A stretch of 64,000 nucleotides of DNA from Gelatoporia subvermispora B (lineage: Eukaryota > Basidiomycota > Agaricomycetes > Polyporales > Gelatoporiaceae): NCBI GenBank assembly GCA_000320605.2, contig KB445803.1:876617-940616 (forward strand). Reading direction: 5' to 3'. A program made the translations under genes and the position numbers. Below the pieces are notes generated by a model. The model searched no databases, was not told the origin of the DNA, and saw nothing but the letters and a program-made list of their open reading frames with translations. Each line of letters begins with the position of its first letter. Within the stretch, counting starts at the first letter, position 1. Positions 35,382 to 46,808 of this stretch are shown piece by piece.

Positions 35382-37509
35382 GGCTACTATAGGCGTATAA
35401 TACATTGTTGATTAACATGCCGCTGGCAAACCAAGCCATCTAATGCAATATGGGTGTACATAACCAGTAACCGGACATGGTGGAGAGTGCGGAGAGGGCT
35501 ATGATTCACAGGAACAGTACTTGGAATGAACGGCGGTCGCAACGGGATTGTTGTCTTGATGATTGCGGAGTTGAAGGTGGATCTCACATATTTGCGCGGC
35601 TGGAGGTATGTCGTCGAGCCATTCGAAAAGTGCCACAATGAGGCATCTCTGATAAAAGTGATCAGGGCTAATTGAATCGCGAATGTAAGTGCAACATACG
35701 CGTGTACGGTAATGAAACGCAATGGAGTCGAGCCAGTTATTGATCCAAGCGTGGGAACAGGCAAATTGAAAGGGGCAATGGGAGGTGAATTTGTTGTGGC
35801 GGACCCAGCGAGATCCTGAATCAAAGGGGCTGTCCCGTTCTTCATGTGCGAGGGGGACGTCGGGGCTGTAGGAGAAGAGCTGATGTGGCTGCTGTTGGTC
35901 GTGTGTGAAGAGTTATAATCGCATTTGCCAGACGTCAGGGTCGCCAAATTTGAGGCCATCAGTAGGATCCTCCCAGCCCTAGTGTGCTAGGGGTAAATGC
36001 ATAGCTCGATTTGCAGGAAGGATGGCCTTACCAGGTCGTGGGTGATGTAGAACGAGCCAAATTTAGTGTCCGGAGTGAAGTCCTGCATGGCTCACAGGCC
36101 GCTCCAGTCAACCGCTCAAGTCTCGGTGAGAAGTCGGTGAATGGCTCAGTCGATGTGGTAGGGGCATTCTTTAATGGGTATGCCGGTGGGCCAAGGAAAG
36201 ACAGAAGTCGTGGCGAGAGGTTGAAAGTCGGCCATCATAGTGATCAGATGGGTTCAGAGCGAAGTGCGAGGTTGAGCGAGAAGTCCAGTAGCTCCGAGAT
36301 AGAAAAGAGTTTGGAAGGCTCCCAGTCAGTAGTGTGTAGGGCCATAGGGAGCGATAGAGTGCAATAGGGTGCCAACCCTATGATAGATCATGCACGAACA
36401 CACAGGCGTCTAGGTAGTGGGCACGCAGCAATAGAGTACTATATTGGGTGAGTCGACTATCTAGACCAACATGGAAACCCGCGTGCTTTGACAAGAAAAA
36501 CAGTGTTCCAGATAAAATTCAGCAGTCTGAGGAAGTGACGAGAGCCCCAATATTCTAAGAACATTAGTATATGGTGCCCCGGCCATCAGCTTTACACTCA
36601 CTACAGCCAACAACCTCAGACTGCAAGATGACTACTCGAGGAATTCACAGTTCATAGGATGACTGAGATTTGGTGAGTCCGGTCTCACCTAATCCCTTTT
36701 GAGTACATTTGATGGCAAGAAACATTCAAATTGTACTTGCAATTTTGAGTGGCCGCATCCTGAGCCTGCATCAACACCTTATATAAGTGCTACTGTTCTT
36801 CGTAGTGAGTACAGATTCGACCAAAAGAGGTTTTCATGAGCCAGAAAAGCACAAACAATTAAAAGAGAACAGCACGGATGACTGCCTGGTGTTCTCATAC
36901 TACTGGATTTGGTGTGGGAGCATCACGTATGTCACCAACCTGGGAGTCATAGTGATAAAGCCACCAGATGTTCAGAAGCTCGGAATCACCTGATGAGGGA
37001 CACTCTGATTCCAGCTCCGAGCATCTGGTCATGAGACTAGTCTGGTGGTAGTCTTGTCCCCATCCGCTTGTGCTGCTTGGCACCCTCCGGTTGGAGATCG
37101 AAAATCTCCTGCACCGAGTGAGCACAAACATCTGGTGAGTTTTGTGCAGGTGAGTGTAGCGAAGTCATCATGTAATGTCAATGTGCCCACACGCCACGCT
37201 GCATGTCCTGTTGATCGTATACACCCTACTCTTCTTGCTGGTGGGCATCTTGTATGTGGCATCATGCAGTAATATATTTTTCGTTCTTACTATGAGCCAC
37301 GTATGCGACCCCAGCTATGAGTCTGATGATCTGGATGAAGCTGTCTGGGCAGACAGTAACAGTGAGAATGGAGACCTGGAGCTATTAGACGACAATGACC
37401 TGGACTTTGTCAATAGTCCAGACAGCTCTAAATTAGGATGAAAGCACCCTCAGCATACACACACTAGAAGCGAAACCCATTATCAAGACTGCACTGATGG
37501 ACTTCGTGC
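35382..37509. other. A+T-richer transposon-derived sequence
   Basis: An open minus frame (35387-35959, 190 aa, Ser/Thr-rich with one hydrophobic stretch) has no recognised relatives and is not called. 36915-37190 holds a dispersed repeat. A short acidic frame at 37293-37441 may be the N-terminus of the DUF6589-like remnant. Confidence 0.45.
36915..37190. repeat. Dispersed repeat copy B
   Basis: The left half is the inverse of 31230-31360. The right half (GAAAATCTCCTGCACCGAGT, then GTGTAGCGAAGTCATCATGT) matches 38450-38570 in direct orientation. Confidence 0.7.
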
Positions 37510-38149
37510 AGCTCTCAGTATTTTGAGAGACATAGCTGCCTATGTTCTCGCAGTCCTGCAGTGCTTAGATTCACAAGATCTTGACTTGGCTCTCTTTCTC
37601 TGGGCCCTCAGCTGGAATGTCCCTGAACTTGTCTCAGATCGTCTTATATATAGCAAGGAGCTCTCACACATTCTCTGTAACTGGCACAGACCACCTTAAA
37701 CACATGATAAGGACATACACTCCAAGGCGGCCCGTGCAACACTGAATAGCTGGGCCATTGAGGTCGTCTTGAACAAAGTTAACAAAGAGACAAAAAAACT
37801 GCACCCAGAGATGCTCTCACCTCGGAGCCAGCTGTCCGAAGAGGCTTTGCTGGCAGTCTATGGGAAGCCTTTGATTACTACCATGTGCAACACTGCACCA
37901 CTGTTTTGGTCTATTATTTCTCGTGCTGTATACACAGACAAGCAAAAGCGACACAATATATATAAGAGCCCAGATGCAGTGAACACTTTTCTTACCCAGG
38001 CTCACGATTGCGTCGCTTATCTCACATGCGTGCCATCAATAGACCATCCTCATAATGATGTCAATGGTCACCTTCTCGAGATCTCAAGCATATATCAGAG
38101 TTTCGGGGTGGTCATTGAGAATTCGTTGTTCTTGACGTGTTTGTGGTAG
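37510..38149 (+). pseudogene. DUF6589-type transposon protein fragment
   Basis: The + frame reads LDSQDLDLALFLWALSWNVP, ELSHILCNWHRPP, a stop near 37698, then LNSWAIEVVLNKVNKETKKL, LSEEALLAVYGKP, APLFWSIISRAVYTDKQKRH and YKSPDAV. This order (DLPLFLDAISW, ELP.IL..W.RPP, APTLW..L, YT.KQ..N.KDPDAV) is what I know from the N-terminal part of DUF6589 proteins of basidiomycete mobile elements. The C-terminal catalytic-like half is missing. Confidence 0.6.
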
Positions 38150-38272
38150 TTAAAAGACGATATTGCAGACAGTACAGAAGGTACAGGATACGAATAAAAT
38201 ATATAAAGATACTCGATGAAGCATGCACAAACCACGAGCAAGGAACACGTAAGCTCAAGAGGTACATGGTTT

Positions 38273-38585
38273 GCACGCTACACGTCTTGGTCACATGATG
38301 ACTTTGCTACACCCGCTCACATGAAAGTCACCAGATATTATAGGAGGATGCATGCACCGGTTTTTAGATCTTCGCTCAGCAGCCTTCGTGGCACAGCCAC
38401 CCTCCTATAACGTCTGGCTTGCAAGACTAGTCTGGTGAATTAGTCTCGTTCCCATTCGTTTGTGCTACTCAGTGCCCTCAGGTCAGAGATTGAAAATCTC
38501 CTGCATTGAGTGAGCACAAACGTCTGGTGAGTTTCATGCAGGTGGGTGTAGCGAAGTCATCATGTGATATCAACATGCCCGTTGC
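38273..38585. repeat. MITE-like element with terminal inverted repeats
   Basis: Ends carry inverted copies of TCACATGATGACTTYGCTAC continuing through ACACCC and CATGAAA. The core TIRs start at 38291 and end at 38567, giving about 277 bp. No target duplication is clear at those coordinates, so the true ends may lie slightly outside. Single ends of the same repeat occur at about 37150 and 49028. Confidence 0.65.
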
Positions 38586-41218
38586 CTACAAGCTGTTGTA
38601 CACCTTTGATTTATTGTTTAGCTCCGTGCCCAAGCATGCTCTATCAGTAAAAAGGGTAGTTGCCTTACCTGGCGATGCAAGGCACTGCAAGCTATACCTT
38701 TGCTGCAATCGCTGCCAAAAAAGGTGACATAGATGCAAGGTCAGATAAGGATCAGTCTACTGTTTGCATATGCCCATCGGGCATTGTAAACTATATCTTC
38801 TCTTCTCACGCTGGTGGGGTTTGCATCGTGGGTGGTGCCTTGCAATGTCGGCGACATATGCCATGTCATACTGGACAACGTCATCGCTGCCCAGATCTGG
38901 CTGTACATATACTATCGGTCCACCCTACGTCTCTACTATATTCCACTCATCGAGTACTTATTGTGCCAATAATATCTATTTCTACTGAAGCCTATGTACA
39001 TGAGCTCCGTATACCATCACAGTAAAAATCAACCAGGTCACCACTGCAGCCTAAACGAACCGATAGTTTCCCGGGCCAGAAGAATGATCATAGCATGAGT
39101 ATAAGATTAGATACAGCCAAGTTCGAGGAGAGTAGCACAGCAAGTGGTTGAGAGCATGTCGACACCCAGAGGGTCTTCAGTAAAGAGCAAGAGTACATAG
39201 TTATAGCATTTGAGAGTCATCCTACAGCAGCCGTTGCATGTACATTCTCTATGACACATCAATCACATACATTCTGTACACAATGAGCTTACCAATGGTC
39301 ACTGCTGTCTATTGTATCTACCATCAGCCTTGTTTCTAGTGCATGAGCTCATGAGGGTGCCTGCCGAAAATTGTCAGTCAAGCCCAACTATGATCATTGA
39401 TGCACGACCACATGCCTGCCCAAGCAATTGATGGTGCAGGAAACCTGACCCGACCTTGCCATTTCCTGCAAGCTTCCCTGTTCTACAGCAGTGATGGTAA
39501 CCTATTCTTAGTGATGTAGATGCACGGGTAGTACATGTTGAGCCAGATTTCACATGTTCCTACTCAGTCAATCTATGCATGTTCTTGTCTGTGCACTCAG
39601 GCTGGGGGGTCTTTATCAAAGCTAAGCCTCGCCTGAGGGCTTGTTAAACAATAGCCAATTAGCTTTGGACAGAATTTTCTCATGTCTTTGCTCCTGCATA
39701 TAGTGACCATCAGTGTGCATATACTCACCCTGAACCACTATATGCACACATGGGACTTACATGTACTCCACCTCTGCACACTTCAACATCTGTATCCTCG
39801 CACCATGATCAGCTGTGTTGCACAACTTTTCCAATTGAGTGCTAGTGTTGAGAATCAGATGTCTCGACATATGGATCGAGAAAGGGATGCAGATCTTACC
39901 CCACTTTGTATAAGCAGTATAGTAGTGAGTGGCACTTCTGAGGAAGTAATTAGATCAGTCAACAAGCTTAGCACGCAGTGAACATGTACCCATGTGTTTC
40001 TTTGAATACTGAGAGGAGCCCACCCATCATGGCCTGATAGCTGGGGCTGCCTTCAGAATCTGTACCGCCCACATGAAGTACCGGCCCATAAGCCAGGCAT
40101 AACTCAGTATTCTCACTCTGGCCTAGAGATTTCATGTAGTAGAGAAACAATGGCACAATGCTCTCCCTGAGGACTCGGAAGGCAACATGACATGGGTCTC
40201 ACGGCTCACTGACCTTAGGAAGTCAGGGCTGCCTTCGAGATGCCATGGCAGCTAGCCATACAGATCCGCAGGTATCCTCCTTACTTGTCACTCAGTTTGC
40301 TTGATTCTTGGGTGACCTGTTATGGCATAGTTTAGATTCATCTTGCTGTAAGTTGTTTTTCTAAGGGATGTGATTGCAAAAGTAGCAAGTCAAGATGCAC
40401 AAGCTCGAGACATACTTACATATGTCTCCTAAATAGTTGTATGTGGAGTTTCATTTTCACGTGTCAATTACCTGACCGCACCCATAAGTACTGTATCTCA
40501 GGCTTCTTCTCACCAAGTCCTCTTGCCCTATGCATCCTCTTCCTCTCTATAATCACTTCAAGCTCATTGTATTCTATTGCTCCATCATTGTCTCAGATGT
40601 GGGAAGCAGTGCATGTGAGCTCCAGACCACAAATCTCCTCACTGGATATGCCTAGCCCTTCATGGAGCCAGCTCAATATTCATCCTCAAGGATCACCTAC
40701 TGTGCGCAAGCAGACACTGCAAAGACAATTATGGACACACCGTAGAGTAATAGAATACACAGGAGATCAGGTGAGTGTTTCATATGATAACATACAGGCA
40801 CTCTCTGACCACCATTGGTAGAGCCGAGGAATATGTTGAGTCTTTATGAGATGCATAATCCGACCTCAACAAGATACTTCTGGATCTGATCATGAGTATA
40901 TCATCTCGAGAAAATTGAGAGAACATGGGGCTAAATGATAATATGTGGTTAGTGGGTGAAGTGAGTGAGAAGATGTGAAGATCAGGCTAACATAATTTCA
41001 AGAATATATTGTGAACATGATGAGAAGTCTGGTGCGGGTATATGCCAGAATGGTCCAGATGTGTTGTCATGGTGAATTGTTATTTTTGTACCCTCTAGTT
41101 ATACCATGCTGCTCTATTATGCATCCAAGATTATTAACAAGGATATGAACGGCCTGTAAGACATTATATTGTTGGTATGAAATTACATACGTAAGGCGGA
41201 CATGATATAGTCTGCAAG
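38586..41218. other. A+T-rich, gene-poor sequence
   Basis: No conserved frame, tRNA or clear repeat end found. Probably decayed mobile elements. Confidence 0.45.
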
Positions 41219-42600
41219 TGTCATAGTTTTCCGAAAGCTAAGCGCTTAACCAGCGCTAGAGCAGGGGCAGGCAGTGCGTGTTCTGTTCTCAGAACAGTAA
41301 CTACTTAGCTGGTAGTGGCTGCCTGTGTGGCTCTAGGCTAGTCACGTGACATAGCAGGCACGTGATGCGCACATGTGCAGGTGTCCCAGAGTCACATGTC
41401 CCAGTCTAGGTCTGGCTAGGCATGGNNNNNNNNNNNNNNNNNNNNNNNNNNNNNNNNNNNNNNNNNNNNNNNNNNNNNNNNNNNNNNNNNNNNNNNNNNN
41501 NNNNNNNNNNNNNNNNNNNNNNNNNNNNNNNNNNNNNNNNNNNNNNNNNNNNNNNNNNNNNNNNNNNNNNNNNNNNNNNNNNNNNNNNNNNNNNNNNNNN
41601 NNNNNNNNNNNNNNNNNNNNNNNNNNNNNNNNNNNNNNNNNNNNNNNNNNNNNNNNNNNNNNNNNNNNNNNNNNNNNNNNNNNNNNNNNNNNNNNNNNNN
41701 NNNNNNNNNNNNNNNNNNNNNNNNNNNNNNNNNNNNNNNNNNNNNNNNNNNNNNNNNNNNNNNNNNNNNNNNNNNNNNNNNNNNNNNNNNNNNNNNNNNN
41801 NNNNNNNNNNNNNNNNNNNNNNNNNNNNNNNNNNNNNNNNNNNNNNNNNNNNNNNNNNNNNNNNNNNNNNNNNNNNNNNNNNNNNNNNNNNNNNNNNNNN
41901 NNNNNNNNNNNNNNNNNNNNNNNNNNNNNNNNNNNNNNNNNNNNNNNNNNNNNNNNNNNNNNNNNNNNNNNNNNNNNNNNNNNNNNNNNNNNNNNNNNNN
42001 NNNNNNNNNNNNNNNNNNNNNNNNNNNNNNNNNNNNNNNNNNNNNNNNNNNNNNNNNNNNNNNNNNNNNNNNNNNNNNNNNNNNNNNNNNNNNNNNNNNN
42101 NNNNNNNNNNNNNNNNNNNNNNNNNNNNNNNNNNNNNNNNNNNNNNNNNNNNNNNNNNNNNNNNNNNNNNNNNNNNNNNNNNNNNNNNNNNNNNNNNNNN
42201 NNNNNNNNNNNNNNNNNNNNNNNNNNNNNNNNNNNNNNNNNNGGTGGAGCTAGATGATGTCATGGCTTTACTTGCTGACTGATACAGCTCCACTGGGTGG
42301 AGCTAGGTGATGTCATACTGTAATGTAGCCAATAGGATTAGTAAATTAGAGTAGCAGTCTCATTGGAACCGGTCCCTGGGGGACTGGGGCCTACATGTAT
42401 ATAAGCAGGGCAGCTGGGGCAGGTATTCCCCAGCTTCAATCTCATCACTTTCTACCTGACTTGTCTTGGCTATTGCTAGACCTCTTATAGTCTCTTTGCA
42501 TCACTATTAGTCCTCCTACAAGTTCTCGCTTTATTAACCATTAGTGAGTCTTTATTGCCGGTTGGTAGATAGGTGCTCTGCCAGGTGCATATTTGTGACA
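41219..42600. mobile_element. LTR element or solo LTR spanning an assembly gap
   Basis: Begins TGTCATAG and ends TTTGTGACA, with a TGTCA/TGACA inverted terminus. It is flanked on both sides by the 5-bp direct repeat GCAAG (41214-41218 and 42601-42605). Just before the end is an LTR-like stretch with a TATATAAGCAGGG core (42398). An imperfect direct repeat GGTGGAGCTAGRTGATGTCA occurs twice right after the gap. The interior is Ns, so whether it is a solo LTR or a collapsed full element cannot be told. Confidence 0.7.
41426..42242. other. Assembly gap, 817 N
   Basis: Run of N. No sequence to annotate; translated frames across it are meaningless. Confidence 1.
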
Positions 42601-43850
42601 GCAAGGCATAGCACAAAAGGTAACTGCATGCATGCCGATGCTCATCATTCCAGGCCATGCAATGTCATGGCAGATCTGACGGACACCTGCAAACAGATGT
42701 CCTGCCTTATATAGTTCAGACCTTTTTCGTGATGTCGCTGTCTGGCCAGCTCAGAGCTGTTCCACGACTCGTACATGCTACACTGCATTCAATTTATCTT
42801 ATGACTTGATTGACTGCATTTCTTTGACCATGTCTGATATTGAACTGGATCACTATGATGATTCTGACATAGACGTTTAGCCTATAGGGTTCTCAAGTGA
42901 CCTACTAGTACGATCTTCTGTAAGCTATGGTTTTATCGCTGGCTGTCAGTACAGTGGTTCATGGATAACAACCATTCCACTCGCACAGCTTCTGGGACGA
43001 GAGACTCATACAACTCAAATAATGAAGGAATTGACGGGGTAGGTTCCATGATATGTGCTCTGAATATAGCTGATCATGTATCAAAAGTTACATGCACAGC
43101 CCATGTTCAAGACAATGGAACAGATAATAGACGATATGGGCAAATTTGTTGAAGCTTGCTAATAAATGACCGAGTCAGATAACGAGCGGATCTGGTCGTC
43201 GAGTATCTCAACAATGTCTTGAAGCCAGTTAACAAGAAGCTCCACAAGCTCTCATACTCCATTAATGTGCGCCTCCAGGTGATGAAGTATTTTTAGCAGG
43301 GTATCAAGAATGCAGACATTAAGCTGCAGGCTCTCATGTTTATTGAATGGGCTCAAGAGAGCTCAAGGGTGAGGAGGGCATATCTAGATGCCAACATTTT
43401 TTCCAGGAATCAAACAGAATATTGAGACCGCATATGTGATACTGGCAGCTACAGGTTATCTTCATGATATATAATGACCTTTGGCTCACCAAGAGTGCAA
43501 TATGGACTAGTAACTATAAATTTTGAAGCTCCAGCCTTCACAGTGCATGAATTGAATCCTCTACTTCCGCATGAAACAATCAGGCACAGCTGTGTTTGGC
43601 CTTGAGCACTGAAGAAATTCCGAGGCAGGCCGATAGAGAATGTTCTCTGCACATGTGCATGACAAAATGCCACTGGTCACTACTTCGCTCTTGGTCACTT
43701 GTTTTCCAATTTGCGTGATTTATATTGCTCTCATAAAAAGTACCAGCTATCTTTGAATCTGTCTTATGTTTTAATTGGAGGACTTGAAGGATAGGCACAA
43801 CATCATAATTAGATGCTCGGAATCGGGAGATCAGGTCCAGGTATGATATT
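42601..43850. other. Gene-poor remnant sequence
   Basis: A short + frame near 43195-43290 (VEYLNNVLKPVNKKLHK-like) recalls the DUF6589-type remnant at 37.7 kb, but too little is left to call. Nothing else recognised. Confidence 0.4.
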
Positions 43851-45445
43851 CACTGCGTTTCTGCGAATGTAAAGGGCACGCAATACGATGCCTAAACGGA
43901 TCGTAGCGGCGCATGTATCTCGTACCTAAGATCTATCGGATCGGATTCCGACACGACGCGAAAGGCGTACAATATCGGGTGTTATATCAGAGGTCCCTGA
44001 TATGTCTCGTAGCGTACTGTGTATCATATGTATCGCATGTATCGTGGATTCCCTGACCTCTTGTGTTCCGTGTCCAATATCCGCGATACCTAGCGTCTGA
44101 TACCATCTCTACTCCCACGATACATCACTGATCCTTGCCGATACGGTGGAAATGGTTGTTGTAACGTTGCCTAGATACATAATCAACATCATGTGACTAC
44201 CTCCCAGAGCTCCTCACGCCTCATCAGATCCAGATCGTACATATGGGCACCGCTGCGAAAGCACAAAAGATGTCACCGCGCACAATAAACAGTAGTTTTT
44301 TGGACATACGAGATAGTTTGAGGTGTTATGAAACCTGCGGAGCAAGACATGAGAGGTGGAACACAAAGTAACCCGCATAACACATTCAGAGCTCACCTCA
44401 GAGGTGCTAGAGTGATTGACTCACGCCATTTCCCCTCGGCACACATCCTCCCGGAAGATTATCCCTGAATCTAGAGAAATGAGTGCCATCTCGAGGGGGG
44501 CACCCCATGTCTACTCTCGGGTAATCCAGAGAGGGCCGCGGGCACCGGGATGCTTGTCGTATTTCGCCAGTATGATATCGGGTCCGTGAATGATTAGGGA
44601 GGTCCAGTGCGTAGGGTCGTGAGCCGCGACCATCAAATGCAGCATGTACATTCCCTTGCACAGGATGCCGTCTACGACACCGCCCTACGCAGTGTCAGAT
44701 ATGATATAATGAGAGAATGACTAGTTACATACCTGTTCCTTGTCGACCCAAACGATAGCATACGCACTGTTGGCTTCAATGCCCCAAAGGGCACATATGC
44801 CAACATCGTCGATCTTGAACTGCGTGAATTCGAAACGTGCGAAGAGCTCGTCCATCTTTTAGCGGCCGTCGGGGGTGAAGTCGGACATAGATGCAGGCAC
44901 AAGGGCATGAGACACAAATCGGCGTGGACGTCTCGGGGTGAGATCCTCGGGACTTAGAGATCGCTAACACTTGGTAATTGGACGCTTTGAAAGGCGTTTC
45001 GTGATAGGCTTCGGCTGATTGGTGTCCTTGGCAGTAGGCTGGGAGGGCTGAGTGCTGGTACTAGAGTCCATGGGCATGATGGAGGATGGAAGAGTGATGC
45101 GACAGCCAAGAGTGAGAAACTAGGACCTAGAAATAGAGTTTTGAAATCGATCGCTGATACAAGACGTAGGAGAGGTGTGAAAGCGAGAATACCCGGCGTA
45201 GAGAATATCGAAAGAAGTGGCCTACACCGAGAGTATTAGCAAGCGTTCTACATGCCTGATACGGCAAGTATCGAATGTGTCGCATGACTGATACCAAACG
45301 TGGCGGCGGGTCCCACGCTACTTATGCCAGCAAACATATCAAACGTTTCGGGCACCATTCTATTCATGCTACGGCAGTCACTACATGCTCGGCGGTAGGT
45401 AGCGTAATTGTATCACAGGCCCATTACATTCTCAAAAACGCAGTG
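43851..45445. mobile_element. Non-autonomous CACTG-ended (CACTA superfamily) transposon with a small gene
   Basis: The left end starts CACTGCGTTTCTGCGAATG and the right end, inverted, starts CACTGCGTTTTTGAGAATG. The 27-bp TIRs have three mismatches. Both ends are flanked by ATT (43848-43850 and 45446-45448), the 3-bp target duplication usual for CACTA elements. Many GATAC/GTATC motifs cluster inside both ends (43885-44165 and 45195-45290), like subterminal transposase-binding repeats. No transposase is encoded. The only frame with good splice sites is the 98-aa gene at 44511-44855. Confidence 0.85.
44511..44855 (-). CDS. Small protein inside the CACTG element, 98 aa, unrecognised
   Basis: Exons 44733-44855 and 44511-44684 (297 nt, phase 0; intron GTATGT to GCGTAG). 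The protein is FARFEFTQFKIDDVGICALW, IEANSAYAIVWVDKEQ, then GGVVDGILCKGMYMLHLMVA and ending PLWITRE. It is mixed alpha/beta-looking with no signal peptide; I do not know the family. In-frame sequence continues upstream of the ATG (SMSDFTPDGR) but is cut off by a TAA just before it, so the gene may have lost its start. A separate 36-codon frame (44969-45078) rich in Ser/Thr/Gln could be a former first exon. Confidence 0.5.
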
Positions 45446-45690
45446 ATTTCTCCATCTATGATTCCAACACTAACACCGTGGAGATAGAGGGACTCAGGGG
45501 AAATATACAGTTTGCCCCCTACGAATCTAATTCGAGTGAATTGTACATTCCGAAAGACGGCTCTACTCTCGTGAATTTCTACGTCGAATCTACGACGCCA
45601 ACTGATCGACATCGCAGCGCGTTGTCTCGTGATAACCAGCGCGCAGAGCGAGATCTTATCTTATCTCCCTGCTTGTACCGCTCTTCCACA

Positions 45691-46619
45691 ATGGCAGAAT
45701 CCAGCGAATTCTCAGAAGTAAGCTCTCCTCCGTGTTCTCTCCGCCCTCGCCCGCCCAAATACAATGCGACGACCTGCCTATGAAGCAGAGCAAAGCCTGA
45801 GGGGACACGCACGCTGACGCGCGCCCGACAGCCCTCCCTGCTGGAGCACCTCGACGCCTCGCAGCTGACGTGCCTGAACGAGACCGAGGACCACACGCTC
45901 AAGTCCATCGTCAGCAATCGGAAGCGCAACACGACGGCTGCGTACCTCGAGAGCGACGTCGACGAGCAGCTCCTGCTGAGTATCACGGTGCGTCGTCTGT
46001 GGCACGCTGTGGCTCGTACCGCCACCCGGACGCGCAGCTCACTCACATCTCTTCTTCCCAACATACACATCTCCCACTTTGCCCGACTCGCCATATAATT
46101 GCGGTTTAACACGGACGGCCCGCTGCGCCCACAGTTCAACCAAACCGTGCGCATCCGCGCGCTCGCGCTGCACACCAAGCCCGAGCACGCTGCGCAGGCC
46201 CCCGCGCGGATCAAGCTGATCCTGAACCGGCCCACGCTCGGGTTCGACGACGTGGACTCGAGCGACATTGCACAAGAAATTGAGCTCACGCCCGAGCAGG
46301 TGCGCGAGGGCAAGCCGCTCCCGCTCCGCTTCGTCCGCTTCCAGGCGGTCAACACGCTGCACGTGGGTCCCCCTCCGGGCTGCTGCGCCGGCATCCCCAG
46401 ACACGAGCGTCGCTGATGTTCTTTGCATCGTACTGTAGATCTTCGTGGAGAGCAATCAGGATGGGGAGGACCAGACCCGGATCGACGCGATCGACATCTT
46501 TGGGACGCCCGTCGCGTGAGTACCATACAACCGTGCATCTCAGAGCGCTGTCTCACTACACTGTCTACGCGCGCAGAGGAACACGGGACCTCAGTGGACT
46601 CAAAAAAATCGAGGATTAG
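45691..46619 (+). CDS. PITH-domain protein, 176 aa
   Basis: PITH is the proteasome-interacting domain found at the C-terminus of thioredoxin-like protein 1; here it stands alone. Exons: 45691-45717, 45832-45987, 46135-46362, 46439-46515, 46577-46619 (531 nt). Conserved stretches in order are LLEHLDASQLTCLNETEDHT, SDVDEQLLLSITFNQTVRIR, GRP-like NRPTLGFDDVDS, PLRFVRFQAVNTLHIFVESN and ETTRIDAIDIFG-like sequence. The protein has no thioredoxin domain and no targeting signal. It is convergent with the polynucleotide kinase/phosphatase gene, with 189 bp between stops. Confidence 0.85.
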
Positions 46620-46808
46620 AAGTATAATCATCATCTGTACTCCCATCGTAGGACGCGCGTCCCGGATTCCCAGCACTGAGTACTTAGCAGCCGCACCATT
46701 TGTACATCGCAGATCGCAGTAGACCACCCAAGGCATCGTTGTTGTGACTCGTCCACCTCGCAGACCGCTCACATCTAATCGAACAAAGGCACGCTTGGCG
46801 TTATTCAC

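Noticed and set aside
35387..35959. 190-codon minus ORF
   Set aside because: Ser/Thr-rich, no recognisable domain, set among decayed elements. Left as a note rather than a gene.
41373..42293. Nearly 300-codon frames of unknown residues
   Set aside because: They run through the N gap and contain no sequence information.
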